Assembly (NCBI RefSeq): GCF_024211275.1
Contig: NZ_JAMLDX010000018.1
Location: 1 to 64,000 of the forward strand
Direction: 5' to 3'
Source of the DNA: Sphingomonas tagetis
Lineage (GTDB): Bacteria > Pseudomonadota > Alphaproteobacteria > Sphingomonadales > Sphingomonadaceae
DNA: 64,000 nucleotides
Every line of letters starts with the position of its first letter. Positions within the stretch are counted from its first letter, which is position 1. The notes beneath the pieces were generated by a model, which was given only the letters and a program-made list of their open reading frames with translations, was not told where the DNA came from and did not search any database. This document shows positions 16,366 through 24,661 of the stretch, piece after piece. A program made the position numbers and the translations under genes.

Positions 16366-16635
16366 GGGGGCTGAACTCAAGCAGAACGAGGTCGAGACGG
16401 AGCCGAATTTGCCGACAGGCGAGGAGCAAGGAGAGAGCGATGCTGTAGCATCGTGACCGACGCGCGACGACGTCCTGTCGGCAAATTCGGCCCGCCGCTG
16501 CGCGGTCGTCCGTGGAAAGCCGCCGAGCGTCGTCGCTTGCTTGCGCGTAGCTTCAGCTACGCGTCTGCGCTGCACTCCTCGTCGGCGGCTTTCCACGGAC
16601 GATCTCGATCCTCGTTCTGCTTGAGTTCAGCCCCC
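16366..16635. repeat. 270-bp structured element: outer inverted repeat enclosing two inverted hairpin units
   Basis: The outer arms 16366-16390 and 16611-16635 pair perfectly over 25 bp and extend inward with one bulge (16392-16397 with 16603-16608). Inside are hairpin 1 (18-bp arms 16402-16419/16474-16491) and hairpin 2 (21-bp arms 16506-16526/16582-16602). Each is capped by a small stem (16438-16444/16447-16453 and 16544-16552/16555-16563). Read outward-in, hairpin 1 and the reverse complement of hairpin 2 both carry CGAGGAG just after the stem and GCGACGACG just before the closing arm, although their stems differ. It fills nearly all of the gap between the cyclophilin gene and queA. No protein is encoded. 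Confidence 0.85.
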
Positions 16636-16664
16636 TGGTCAGCCCGGTCGTGCCGGGCCGCCTC

Positions 16665-17321
16665 TCACTTCTTGACCGGACCCGGCGGCAGCGCAGCGGG
16701 CACGTCGAGCATGGGCGCAGGAGCGGCGGGCGCCGGCGTGTAGGCCGGCGGGTTGTCCTCGGCGATATACGCGTGGAGGATGCGCGCCGGCTGTGCGGGC
16801 GGCTCGCCGCGCGGGATCGAATCGACATAGGCCATGCCCTCGATCACCCGGCCGAACACGGTGTATTTCTGGTCGAGCTGAAGCCGCGGCGCGAACATGA
16901 TGAAGAACTGGCTGTTCGCGCTGTTCTCGTCCTCCGCGCGCGCCGACGACACCGCGCCGCGCACATGGGGGAGGTAGTTGAACTCCTTTTCGAGGTTCGG
17001 CAGTTCGGACTGGCCGGTGCCGTCGCCCTTGGGGTCGCCGCCCTGCGCCATGAATCCTTCGATCACGCGGTGGAAGATCAGGCCGTCATAGAATTTCTGG
17101 CGGGTGAGCGTCTTAATCCGCTCGACCGCCTTGGGCGCGACATCGGGGCGCAGCCAGATGGTGACGCGGCCGCCGGTCGACAGGTCGAGCAGCCAGAGGT
17201 TCGCCTTGTCGGTGGTCTGCGGCGGCGTGGCGCGGCCGGCGGGCGGGGGCACGATCTGGGCGCTGGCCTGGCTCGCGAACAGCGATCCCGCAAAGGCAAG
17301 AAGAAGGGCAACAAAACGCAT
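16665..17321 (-). CDS. Periplasmic cyclophilin-type peptidyl-prolyl isomerase
   Basis: 218 residues with a signal peptide (MRFVALLLAFAGSLFASQASA). The cyclophilin domain occupies about residues 40-190, with the classic FHRVIEGFMAQGGDPKGDGTG segment and later NSQFFIMF and YTVFGRVIEGM. It helps fold secreted and outer-membrane proteins. A Pro/Ala-rich tail follows the domain. The ATG at 17321 was chosen over a GTG 12 bases upstream because the gtgggga just before it reads better as a Shine-Dalgarno. queA follows after the structured element. Confidence 0.92.
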   Translation of the reverse strand: MRFVALLLAFAGSLFASQASAQIVPPPAGRATPPQTTDKANLWLLDLSTGGRVTIWLRPDVAPKAVERIKTLTRQKFYDGLIFHRVIEGFMAQGGDPKGDGTGQSELPNLEKEFNYLPHVRGAVSSARAEDENSANSQFFIMFAPRLQLDQKYTVFGRVIEGMAYVDSIPRGEPPAQPARILHAYIAEDNPPAYTPAPAAPAPMLDVPAALPPGPVKK

Positions 17322-17439
17322 CAGAATCCCCACCGGACAGGAAGTTGCAGCCGCTTAGAGCAATTCGCTGCTGTCGGTAAAGTGAATGAGGCTGGTGGCG
17401 AAATTGGGGCGTCGTTCGATTCAGCTTCGCTGAATCGGC

Positions 17440-17519
17440 GGTGCCGGCCCGCTCCCCCACCCGGCCACCCACTTCAGTGTATCTTTGATGGGTGGCCGGG
17501 TGGGGAGCGGGCTGGCACC
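17440..17519. repeat. Long GC-rich palindrome, family A, copy 1
   Basis: Arms 17440-17471 and 17489-17519 form a nearly perfect inverted repeat (one missing base in a C-run, one wobble) with a 17-base loop. The core is ggcccgctcccccacccgg. The second copy lies at 37518-37597. It sits in the 210-base gap between coaD (ends 17532) and the cyclophilin start, where it could terminate coaD transcription. A small independent hairpin (gattcagc/gctgaatc) lies just upstream at about 17418-17436. Confidence 0.8.
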
Positions 17520-17531
17520 GCAAATCAGAGC

Positions 17532-18038
17532 TCAGCTTCCCTTGCGCCCGATCTGCTCGACGCGCTCGGCGACCTCGTCGCGGACGGTGGCCGGGACGAA
17601 CTTGCGGATCTCGCCGCCATACATCGCGATTTCCTTGACCAGCCGGCTGGCGATCGGCTGGAGCGAGACGTCGGCCATCAGGAAGACGGTCTCGATGCGG
17701 CCGTTGAGCTGCTGGTTCATGCCGGCCATCTGATACTCATATTCGAAGTCCGCGACCGCGCGCAGGCCGCGCACGATCACGCTTGCGCCCTCGCGCTCGG
17801 CAAAATCCATCAGCAGCGAATCGAAGCTGACGACATGGATTTCGCCCGCGATGTCGGCGACTTCGCGCTTCACCATTTCCATCCGCTCCTCGACGGTGAA
17901 CATCGGGTTCTTGGATGGGTTGGTGGTGACGCCGATGACGAGCCGGTCGACCAGCTTCGCGCCGCGGCGGATGATGTCCATATGGCCGAGCGTGATCGGA
18001 TCGAAGGTGCCGGGATAGACGCCGGTGCGAATGGTCAT
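17532..18038 (-). CDS. coaD: Phosphopantetheine adenylyltransferase
   Basis: Penultimate step of coenzyme A synthesis: ATP plus 4'-phosphopantetheine gives dephospho-CoA. The 168-residue protein has the nucleotidyltransferase signature YPGTFDPITLGHMDII with the T/HxGH motif, then the ASVIVRGLRAVADFEYE substrate region, and FLMADVSLQPIASRLVKEI with the ISSS-like segment. Length matches the family. It is 22 bases downstream of ispA on the same strand, which suggests an xseB-ispA-coaD unit. Confidence 0.96.
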   Translation of the reverse strand: MTIRTGVYPGTFDPITLGHMDIIRRGAKLVDRLVIGVTTNPSKNPMFTVEERMEMVKREVADIAGEIHVVSFDSLLMDFAEREGASVIVRGLRAVADFEYEYQMAGMNQQLNGRIETVFLMADVSLQPIASRLVKEIAMYGGEIRKFVPATVRDEVAERVEQIGRKGS

Positions 18039-18060
18039 GGTTCAGGCTCCCCCCTGAGAA

Positions 18061-18972
18061 TTAGCGGTCCCGCTCGAGCGTGTAGCGGGCGATGTCGCGC
18101 AGCAGGTCGGCTTCGGGACCGAAATGGCGCAGGTGATCGATCGACTGGTCGACCAGCAGCCGCGCCTGTTCGCGCGCACGGTCGAGGCCAAGCAGGGTGA
18201 GGAAGGTTTCCTTGCCCGCCGCCTCGTCCTTGCGCAGCTGCTTGCCGACCGCCGCCTCGTCGCCCTCGACGTCGAGGATGTCGTCAGCGATCTGGAAGGC
18301 GAGGCCGATGTCGCGGGCATAGCCGCGCAGACCGGTGCGGCCTTCCGGCGGTACGCGGCCGAGGATCGCGCCGGCCTCGACCGAGCAGGCGATCAGCGCG
18401 CCGGTCTTGAGCGCCTGCAATCGCGTGACGGTGGCGAGATCGAAGCTCGACTGTTCGGCGGCGAGATCCATCATCTGCCCGCCGGCCATGCCGCCGGGGC
18501 CGGCGGCGCGCGCGAGGTCGGCGACCAGCTCGGCGCGGACGAACGGGTCGGCATGGGTCGCTGGATCGGCGAGAATTTCGAAGGCCAGCGCGTGGAGGCA
18601 GTCGCCGGCGAGGATCGCGGTCGCCTCGTCGAACGCGCGGTGAACGGTCGGCTTGCCGCGGCGCAGATCGTCGTCGTCCATCGCGGGCAGATCGTCATGG
18701 ATCAGCGAATAGACATGGATGCACTCGATCGCGGTCGCGGCGCGCGCGGTGCAGGCGCGATCGACGCCGAACAGCCCGGCGGTGGCGAAGGCGAGCAGCG
18801 GGCGCAGCCGCTTGCCGCCGCCGATCGCGGCGTAGCGCATCGCCTCATACAGCCGCGAGCGCGGATCAGTTGGGATGGCGAGCAGATGGTCGAACTGGCG
18901 GTCGATCTCCGCGGCGACGTCGCGCAGCGCGGTTTCGAAGGATAGCGAAGCATCCGCCACCGCGGCACTCAT
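18061..18972 (-). CDS. ispA: Polyprenyl synthetase (farnesyl diphosphate synthase)
   Basis: Condenses dimethylallyl/geranyl diphosphate with isopentenyl diphosphate to give the C15 isoprenoid precursor. The 303-residue protein has GGGKRLRP, the first Asp-rich motif IHDDLPAMDDDDLRRGKPT, and the second, FQIADDILDVEGD. The aliphatic residues just before the first motif (YSL) are compatible with a C15 product. It starts inside the last codons of xseB (4-base overlap), which supports co-translation. xseB-ispA is a widely conserved pair. Confidence 0.94.
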   Translation of the reverse strand: MSAAVADASLSFETALRDVAAEIDRQFDHLLAIPTDPRSRLYEAMRYAAIGGGKRLRPLLAFATAGLFGVDRACTARAATAIECIHVYSLIHDDLPAMDDDDLRRGKPTVHRAFDEATAILAGDCLHALAFEILADPATHADPFVRAELVADLARAAGPGGMAGGQMMDLAAEQSSFDLATVTRLQALKTGALIACSVEAGAILGRVPPEGRTGLRGYARDIGLAFQIADDILDVEGDEAAVGKQLRKDEAAGKETFLTLLGLDRAREQARLLVDQSIDHLRHFGPEADLLRDIARYTLERDR

Positions 18973-19214
18973 CCTGCAGCGAACGGCGTGGTGCCGGTGA
19001 CGTTGCCGGCCGAATCGGCGCGCACCTGCTCGATCCGCGCCTGCGCCGAATCGAGGCGGGCCTGGCAGAGTTTGCGCAGGCGATCGCCCTCTTCGTAGAG
19101 GCTGATCGCCTGGTCGAGCGGGACTTCTCCGCTTTCGAGCCGGCCGACGATCTGCTCGAGTTCGCGAAGCGCTTGTTCGAAGGAAAGGTCTGCGGTTTGG
19201 GCGCCGTCTGTCAT
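18969..19214 (-). CDS. xseB: Exodeoxyribonuclease VII small subunit
   Basis: Small subunit of the single-strand-specific nuclease used in mismatch repair and recombination. The 81-residue protein shows the typical pattern SFEQALRELEQIVGRLESGEVPLDQAISLYEEG and LRKLCQARLDSAQARIEQV. The ATG at 19214 (MTDGAQTADLSFE) is preferred to upstream starts because the conserved domain begins about 12 residues later, as usual. It overlaps ispA by ATGA. The large subunit gene xseA is not in the window. Confidence 0.94.
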   Translation of the reverse strand: MTDGAQTADLSFEQALRELEQIVGRLESGEVPLDQAISLYEEGDRLRKLCQARLDSAQARIEQVRADSAGNVTGTTPFAAG

Positions 19215-19245
19215 GCCGATGCTATGCGGCAGCAGGGGCGGCGAT

Positions 19246-20940
19246 TCAACCTTCCGCCGCAATCTCCAGCAACAGGTCCTTGCGGCTGAGCTTGCCGATC
19301 ATCGTCTTGGGCAGCTTCTCGCGGATCACCACCGCATCGACGCGCTCGTGCTTGCCGACCTGCGGGTTGAGCCAGTCGTGCAGTGCCTGTCCGGTGACGG
19401 GCTCGGCGTCCTCGTTGAGGGAGACATAGGCGCGCGGGGTCTCGCCGCGATAGGCGTCGGGCATGCCGACGACCAGTGCCTCCTTCACCGCAGGGTGGCG
19501 GTAAAGGACCTCCTCGATATGCTTGGGGAAGACCTTGAACCCCCCGACGGCGATCATGTCCTTGAGCCGGTCGACGATGCGGATGAAGCCGTCCTCGTCG
19601 ATTTGCCCGACATCGCCGGTGCGCAGCCAGCGCTGGCCGGTTGCGTCGGTGCAGAAGGTCGTGTCGTCGGTCTCGGGCCGGTCCCAATAGCCCTGCATCA
19701 TTTGCGGCCCGGCGAGCACGATCTCGCCCGGTTCGCCGTCGGGTGCGGGCTGGCGCGGGTCTTCCTTGTCGACCAGCCGGACGCGGGTGGCGATGATGGG
19801 CTGGCCGATCGTGCCGGGCTTGCCCTCGGCCCGGTAGGGATTGGCGGAGACGACGCCCGAGCTTTCCGACAGGCCATAGCCTTCGAGCAGACGCGCGCCG
19901 GTCGCCGCCTCGAACCGCGCTTTGAGTTCGGCGGGCAACGGCGCGCCGCCCGAGATGCAATATTTGACGCTCGACCAGTCGGTGCCCGCCATGTTGGGGT
20001 GGTCGAGCAGCGCCTGGAACATCGTCGGCACGCCGGGCAGTGCGGCGGGGCGCGTGCGGTTGATCGCGTCCAGGGCCTGCGCGCCGTCGAAGCGCGGGAG
20101 CATGACGATCTCGCCGCCGGTGATCACCGTGCGGTTGAGCACGCAGGTGTTGGCGAAGACGTGGAAGAAGGGGAGGACGCCCAGCACCTTGTCGTGCGAG
20201 GTGCCGAGATCGGGGTCGAGGCGGGCGACCTGCCGCGCATTTGCGGTGAGGTTCTGGTGAGTCAGCATCGCGCCCTTGGGCACGCCGGTGGTGCCGCCGG
20301 TGTACTGGATCAGCGCGAGATGGGTTTCGGGGTCGATGTGCGGCGAGGCGCAGGCGCCGTCATTGGCGATCAGCTTCGAAAAGGCGAGGATGCGCGGGTC
20401 GTCGGGCTTTTCGGCGACCTCCTTGCGCTTGAACATGCGGTAGAGCAGCGACTTGGCGGCGGGCAGGGCGCCCGCGACCGAGCCGACGACGAGGCGTTCC
20501 AGGCTGCTGGCTTCGAGCACCTTGAGCGCGGTGGGCAGCAGGGCAGTGGCGCTGAGGGTGAACAGCAGGCGGGTGCCCGAATCCTCGACCTGCGCGCCCA
20601 GTTCCTCGACCGAGTAGAGCGGCGAGAAATTGACGACCGTCGCGCCTAGCTTGAGGATGCCGTAATAGGCCGCGACATAATGCGGGACGTTGGGCAGGAA
20701 CAGCCCGATGCGGTCGCCCGGGCCATAGCCGAGCGCGGCGAGGCCGCACGCCACGCGGTTGGCGCCGTCGAGCGTCTCGGCATAGCTGTAGTGACGGCCG
20801 AGGAAATCGAGCAGCGGGGCGTTGCCCATCCGCTTCGCGGACTCATCGAACGCCGTCGCCATCGAGAGCGGCGGGAGATGCTGGTCCCACGGGCCGGGGT
20901 GACGATAGGCAGTACGCCAGACCTGCTCGGGATCGCTCAT
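19246..20940 (-). CDS. fadD: Long-chain fatty acid-CoA ligase (FadD-like)
   Basis: AMP-forming acyl-CoA synthetase of 564 residues. Visible motifs are the P-loop YTGGTTGVPKGAMLTH, the A5-type region EGYGLSESSGV, the hinge region WLRTGDVGQIDEDGFIRIVDRLKDMIAVGGFKVFPKHIEE, and the catalytic-lysine region LPKTMIGKLSRKDL near the C-terminus. It activates fatty acids for beta-oxidation or lipid synthesis at the membrane. It is separated from xseB by only 31 bases, with xseB downstream on the same strand. Confidence 0.92.
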   Translation of the reverse strand: MSDPEQVWRTAYRHPGPWDQHLPPLSMATAFDESAKRMGNAPLLDFLGRHYSYAETLDGANRVACGLAALGYGPGDRIGLFLPNVPHYVAAYYGILKLGATVVNFSPLYSVEELGAQVEDSGTRLLFTLSATALLPTALKVLEASSLERLVVGSVAGALPAAKSLLYRMFKRKEVAEKPDDPRILAFSKLIANDGACASPHIDPETHLALIQYTGGTTGVPKGAMLTHQNLTANARQVARLDPDLGTSHDKVLGVLPFFHVFANTCVLNRTVITGGEIVMLPRFDGAQALDAINRTRPAALPGVPTMFQALLDHPNMAGTDWSSVKYCISGGAPLPAELKARFEAATGARLLEGYGLSESSGVVSANPYRAEGKPGTIGQPIIATRVRLVDKEDPRQPAPDGEPGEIVLAGPQMMQGYWDRPETDDTTFCTDATGQRWLRTGDVGQIDEDGFIRIVDRLKDMIAVGGFKVFPKHIEEVLYRHPAVKEALVVGMPDAYRGETPRAYVSLNEDAEPVTGQALHDWLNPQVGKHERVDAVVIREKLPKTMIGKLSRKDLLLEIAAEG

Positions 20941-20984
20941 TTACATGAGTGTAAGCAGGCGGTGTGGCGTGTCAACGCGGCGTG

Positions 20985-21188
20985 TCAGCGGAGGACGCGC
21001 TTCCAGCTGTGCAGGAACGAGAAGGCGACGAGGCCGAGATCGACCTTCGCTTCGAGCTTGCTGATCGTGCTCGGCGCGGCATCGTGGGTGACGCGTATAT
21101 CGGCGATCGGATCGGAGAAGGCGAACAGCCCGGCCAGGGCGATGCCGCCACCCGCCAATGCAATCCTGCGCTTGTCCAAGCTGGTCAT
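20985..21188 (-). CDS. Small conserved-looking protein of unknown function
   Basis: 67 residues from the ATG at 21188, which has gaggcgg upstream. The N-terminus is basic and then hydrophobic (TSLDKRRIALAGGGIALAGLFAF), giving one membrane segment or an uncleaved signal. It is followed by SDPIADIRVTHDAAPSTISKLEAKVDLGLVAFSFLHSWKRVLR. No domain is recognised. It sits between fadD and the GGDEF gene on the same strand. Confidence 0.6.
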   Translation of the reverse strand: MTSLDKRRIALAGGGIALAGLFAFSDPIADIRVTHDAAPSTISKLEAKVDLGLVAFSFLHSWKRVLR

Positions 21189-21267
21189 GACCGCCTCCCT
21201 ATGCGGGCGATCATTACGCATGCGACGGCTGAACCGCAAGTGAACTGCGGCGAAGCGTTTGATTATA

Positions 21268-22962
21268 TTAGGCCGCGAGCGGGGCGGATCGCGCGCGGTC
21301 GCGGCCAGCTGATTTGGCGGCGAACAGCGCGGTGTCGGCGGCGCGGTAGAGCGTTTTCCAGTCGGACTCGGCCATCAGCGTGCCGGTGGCGGTGCCGATG
21401 CTGGCAGTCACGCGCAGGTCGAACGGCATGCGCGTGGCGCGCAGGCGGCCGAGCAGCAGGTTGGGTTCGAGCGGATTGGCCATGTCGGCGATGACCGCGA
21501 ACTCCTCGCCGCCGATCCGCGCGACGAGCGCGCCCGGCGGGGCGAGCTGGCGCAGCGTGCGCGCGACGACGCGCAGCACTTCGTCGCCGCCGTCATGGCC
21601 GAGCGTTTCGTTGACCTGCTTGAAGTGATCGAGGTCGAGGACCAGCAGCGTCTGCGGCCCCGGACGGCCGATCGCGCTGGCGAGGAACGCGCGGCGGTTG
21701 AGCAGGCCGGTGAGCGGATCGGTATCGGCGAGGCGGCGCGCGACCGTCTCCGCCGCGATCGCCTGGTCGCGCTCGCGGCTGAGCAGGCGGATGCGATAGG
21801 CGATCGCGACCGAGGAGATCAGTGCCTCCGCCGCCATCGACACGATCGTCGAATTGTCGATCCAGAAATTCCACGGGATCAGCCCGAAATTGGCGAACAC
21901 GCGCAGGCTGGCGGCGAAGATCGGCAGCGCCCAGGCGATGGCGAAGATCCACAGATAGTTCGAGCGAGCGCGCCACGCCTGCCACAGCGTCGCGGCGACC
22001 GTCCCGAGCACGCCGATGAACATCCAGCTATAGAGCGGGTCGATATACCGCACGCCGAGCGGGGCGATCACGACGAACAGCGTGCCGGTGCCGAGCAAGG
22101 TGACGACCGTGATTTTCAGAGCGAGCCGCAGCCGCGGGCCGAACACATGCTCTTCGAAAAAGGCGCGGGCGAACAGCAGCGCCGAGGCGCAGGCAAAGGT
22201 GAGCAGCAGATAGTTGAGCCGCAGCCGGTCGTTATTGTCGATGCCGGGCCATGCCCAGGCCAGCGCGCCGGATGAGGTGAAGGTGTACGCCATCAGCGCC
22301 GCGATCATGACGCAATAGGCAAGCTGGAAGCGGTGGCGGAGCGAGGCCCACAGCGCGAGATTGTACACCAGCAGCGCGAAGGCCAGTCCCGCAAAGCCCG
22401 CATAGATCGTAGCCATCATCAGGTTGGAGCGGTCGCTCTGCGCCTCGCTGGCGAGGCGCGGGCCGATGACGATGCCGCGCAGGTTCGCCGCGCCCTCGAC
22501 CTTCCACATCAGCCGTTGCACCTTGGCCCGGTAGCGCGGCAGCGGATATTCGACGATCGCGCCGAGCTGGATGCGGCGCGAGAGCGTGTCGTGATCGTCG
22601 CGCAGCGTGGCGAGCCGCCCGTCGGCATAGAGGACATGAAGCTCGAGCGCCTGCTGCCACAGGCTGCCCTGACGCGCGACGAGCGGCTGGCGCGAGCGCG
22701 AGCGCAGGTCGATCGGGTTGGAGATCGCCCAATAGTCGCCGGGGCCGAAGTCGGTCTGCTTCGTCCGGCAGTCGAATCGTTCGGGCTGGCGGATCAGCAG
22801 CGCCGGGTCGTCACCGGGCTGGACTCGGCGGATGCAGACCTTGAGCTCGCGCCCGACCTGGCCTCCGGCGAAACCGGCGGCCAGAGCGGGCGTCGCCGCG
22901 CCGAGCAGCGCGAGCGCAACGATCATGGCCGCCAAGACCCAAGCCGTCAGCCTCGTTCCCAT
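21268..22962 (-). CDS. Membrane diguanylate cyclase with 7TM sensory region
   Basis: 564 residues. After a signal peptide comes a periplasmic domain of about 160 residues that resembles 7TMR-DISM extracellular domains. Seven predicted membrane helices follow (about 185-390), then a GGDEF domain from about residue 410 (TDPLTGLLNRRAFL, DLDHFKQVNETLGHDGGDEVL). The active site is RIGGEEF (GGEEF at about 484-488), so synthesis of cyclic di-GMP from two GTP is expected. The RxxD inhibitory site that normally lies just before GGDEF is replaced by APPGA, so feedback inhibition by product is probably absent. No EAL domain is present. Confidence 0.9.
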   Translation of the reverse strand: MGTRLTAWVLAAMIVALALLGAATPALAAGFAGGQVGRELKVCIRRVQPGDDPALLIRQPERFDCRTKQTDFGPGDYWAISNPIDLRSRSRQPLVARQGSLWQQALELHVLYADGRLATLRDDHDTLSRRIQLGAIVEYPLPRYRAKVQRLMWKVEGAANLRGIVIGPRLASEAQSDRSNLMMATIYAGFAGLAFALLVYNLALWASLRHRFQLAYCVMIAALMAYTFTSSGALAWAWPGIDNNDRLRLNYLLLTFACASALLFARAFFEEHVFGPRLRLALKITVVTLLGTGTLFVVIAPLGVRYIDPLYSWMFIGVLGTVAATLWQAWRARSNYLWIFAIAWALPIFAASLRVFANFGLIPWNFWIDNSTIVSMAAEALISSVAIAYRIRLLSRERDQAIAAETVARRLADTDPLTGLLNRRAFLASAIGRPGPQTLLVLDLDHFKQVNETLGHDGGDEVLRVVARTLRQLAPPGALVARIGGEEFAVIADMANPLEPNLLLGRLRATRMPFDLRVTASIGTATGTLMAESDWKTLYRAADTALFAAKSAGRDRARSAPLAA

Positions 22963-23038
22963 CCGCGCCGGTCTAGGCCCCGGAAGCGAACAACTGGTAA
23001 AGATAACGGGGCGTTAGGGATGGAAGCGGAGATTCCGC

Positions 23039-24478
23039 TCAGAACAGCGTCAGCGGTCCCTCCAGCACGAAATCGCCGGCGCGCAGCGCGATGCGGCCAT
23101 CGAGCCGGATCGACAGTTCCGGCGCAGCACCGGGGACGAGATTGACCTCGACCACCGTGTCGTTGCCATGGACGCGATAGCGGACCTGATTGACCCAGCT
23201 GAACGGCGCTTCGCCGATGAAAGTCAGCCGCCCGAGCAGCGGCGCGAGCGCGGCGAGATCGATGCGGTCGCCGGCGGTTGCGTTGAAATCGGCGATCCGA
23301 TCACTGGCGTCGGGATCGGCCGCCCCGTCGCCCGTGCCGCGCCAGATGAAGCGGTCCGCGCCTGCGCCGCCCGAGAGGATGTCCGCGCCGGTGCCGCCGG
23401 TGATCAGGTCGCCGCCGCCCATGCCGTGGAGCCGGTCGCCGCGCGGGCTGCCGGTGAGGGTGAGCGGGGCGGTGCCGGGGGCGGGGTAGTTGGGATCGAT
23501 CGAATTGCCGGTCTGGAACGAGCCGCTCAGCGCGGCCATCGCCACCTGCTGCTGCGCCGGGGTCAGCCAGCCGGGCAGACCGAGCGCGCTGGCATAGGTG
23601 GTCGGCCAGTGCGCCGCGACGGCGTTGAGTGCGCTGTTGGGGAAGGGCAGGCCGGTAAAGGCCGGCAAGGTGTTGTTGATCCCCATGCGGATCACGCCGT
23701 TGAGCAGCACCGGATCGTTGGCCGAGGTGAAGTCGACGAACTGCGCGGCGACATCGGCGGGGTCGATCCAGAAATGCAGCGCGGCGGAGGGAATCCAGTT
23801 GGGCGCGCCGAACGCGACGAAATCGGCGCGCGCCTGCGTCGCGGCGGCGCCGTTCGCGGCAATGGCATGGGCGAGGACATATTGGGTGTAGCCCGCGCCG
23901 AGCGAGTGGCCGGTGACATGGATGCGCGCCTCCGCGAGCCGCGGATCGGCGAGTAGGCCGTCATAGAGCGAAGTGGCGCGGGCGGCCTCGTCGAGCGGGA
24001 TGCCGAGCAGGATCGATTCGCCCTGGATCGCGTCCGGACCGTCCGCGCCGGCAAAGGCGAGGATCACGTCGGTGACGCGACCGGCGGCGTCGCGTTTCTC
24101 GACGATGCCGGCGAAGAAGTCGCCTTCCGAACTGCGCTCGATCCGGTCGATGACATAGCCGCCGCCGATCGCGATCGCGCGCGTCTCGGGCTTGGCGTCG
24201 AGGCCTTCCCAGAAGGTTCCGAAATAGACGCGGTCCTGCAGCGTGACGTCGCCGGGGAGGCCGCACACGGCGAGTCCGGCGGAGCTCGCGGGGGCCGGGC
24301 AGCTGCCGGTCGTCATGGCGGTCGAGGACGATGTGGTGGAGGCCGTGGCGGACTGAGGCTCGGGCGCGGAAGGGGCGACGATCAGGCCGCCCGCGCCGCC
24401 CGATGGCATGCCGCTGGTGATGCCGAAGGCGGCGGCTGTGCCTGCCGCGAAAATGGCGACCGAAAGCGTCTTTCGCAT
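23039..24478 (-). CDS. Lipase-like secreted protein with C-terminal RTX calcium repeats
   Basis: 479 residues. The N-terminal segment (MRKTLSVAIFAAGTAAAFGI) looks like a signal or anchor. The middle shows an alpha/beta-hydrolase serine motif GHSLGAGYTQYV (nucleophile Ser) as in class 3 lipases. The C-terminal part has RTX nonapeptides (GGDLITGGTGADILSGGAGADRFIW) followed by a serralysin-type C-terminal domain (SDRIADFNATAGDRIDLAAL). RTX proteins usually leave by type I secretion, but no T1SS genes are nearby, and an N-terminal signal is unusual for that route. The ATG is preceded by ggggagag. Confidence 0.8.
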   Translation of the reverse strand: MRKTLSVAIFAAGTAAAFGITSGMPSGGAGGLIVAPSAPEPQSATASTTSSSTAMTTGSCPAPASSAGLAVCGLPGDVTLQDRVYFGTFWEGLDAKPETRAIAIGGGYVIDRIERSSEGDFFAGIVEKRDAAGRVTDVILAFAGADGPDAIQGESILLGIPLDEAARATSLYDGLLADPRLAEARIHVTGHSLGAGYTQYVLAHAIAANGAAATQARADFVAFGAPNWIPSAALHFWIDPADVAAQFVDFTSANDPVLLNGVIRMGINNTLPAFTGLPFPNSALNAVAAHWPTTYASALGLPGWLTPAQQQVAMAALSGSFQTGNSIDPNYPAPGTAPLTLTGSPRGDRLHGMGGGDLITGGTGADILSGGAGADRFIWRGTGDGAADPDASDRIADFNATAGDRIDLAALAPLLGRLTFIGEAPFSWVNQVRYRVHGNDTVVEVNLVPGAAPELSIRLDGRIALRAGDFVLEGPLTLF

Positions 24479-24606
24479 CCTGCTCTCCCCGTGCACCGGC
24501 CGGCTGCGTTCTCGCGCCGGTCCGTGGTTGCACGGTGCACAGGCTAGGCGGTTTGCCGCCCGATGCAGCGGCAATGGCTGTGCCGGGCCGCAGCGAGGGA
24601 ATGCCC

Positions 24607-24639
24607 AAATAAAAGGGGCGAGCCATCGGCCCGCCCCTT
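24607..24639 (-). terminator. Rho-independent terminator of clpA
   Basis: A 12-bp stem (24613-24624 with 24628-24639, one G-T wobble) is followed on the minus strand by TTTATTT (24612-24607). It lies 23 bases after the clpA stop and before the divergently unrelated lipase promoter region. Confidence 0.88.
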
Positions 24640-24661
24640 CGATCGGCTGGTCTGTGTGCGG

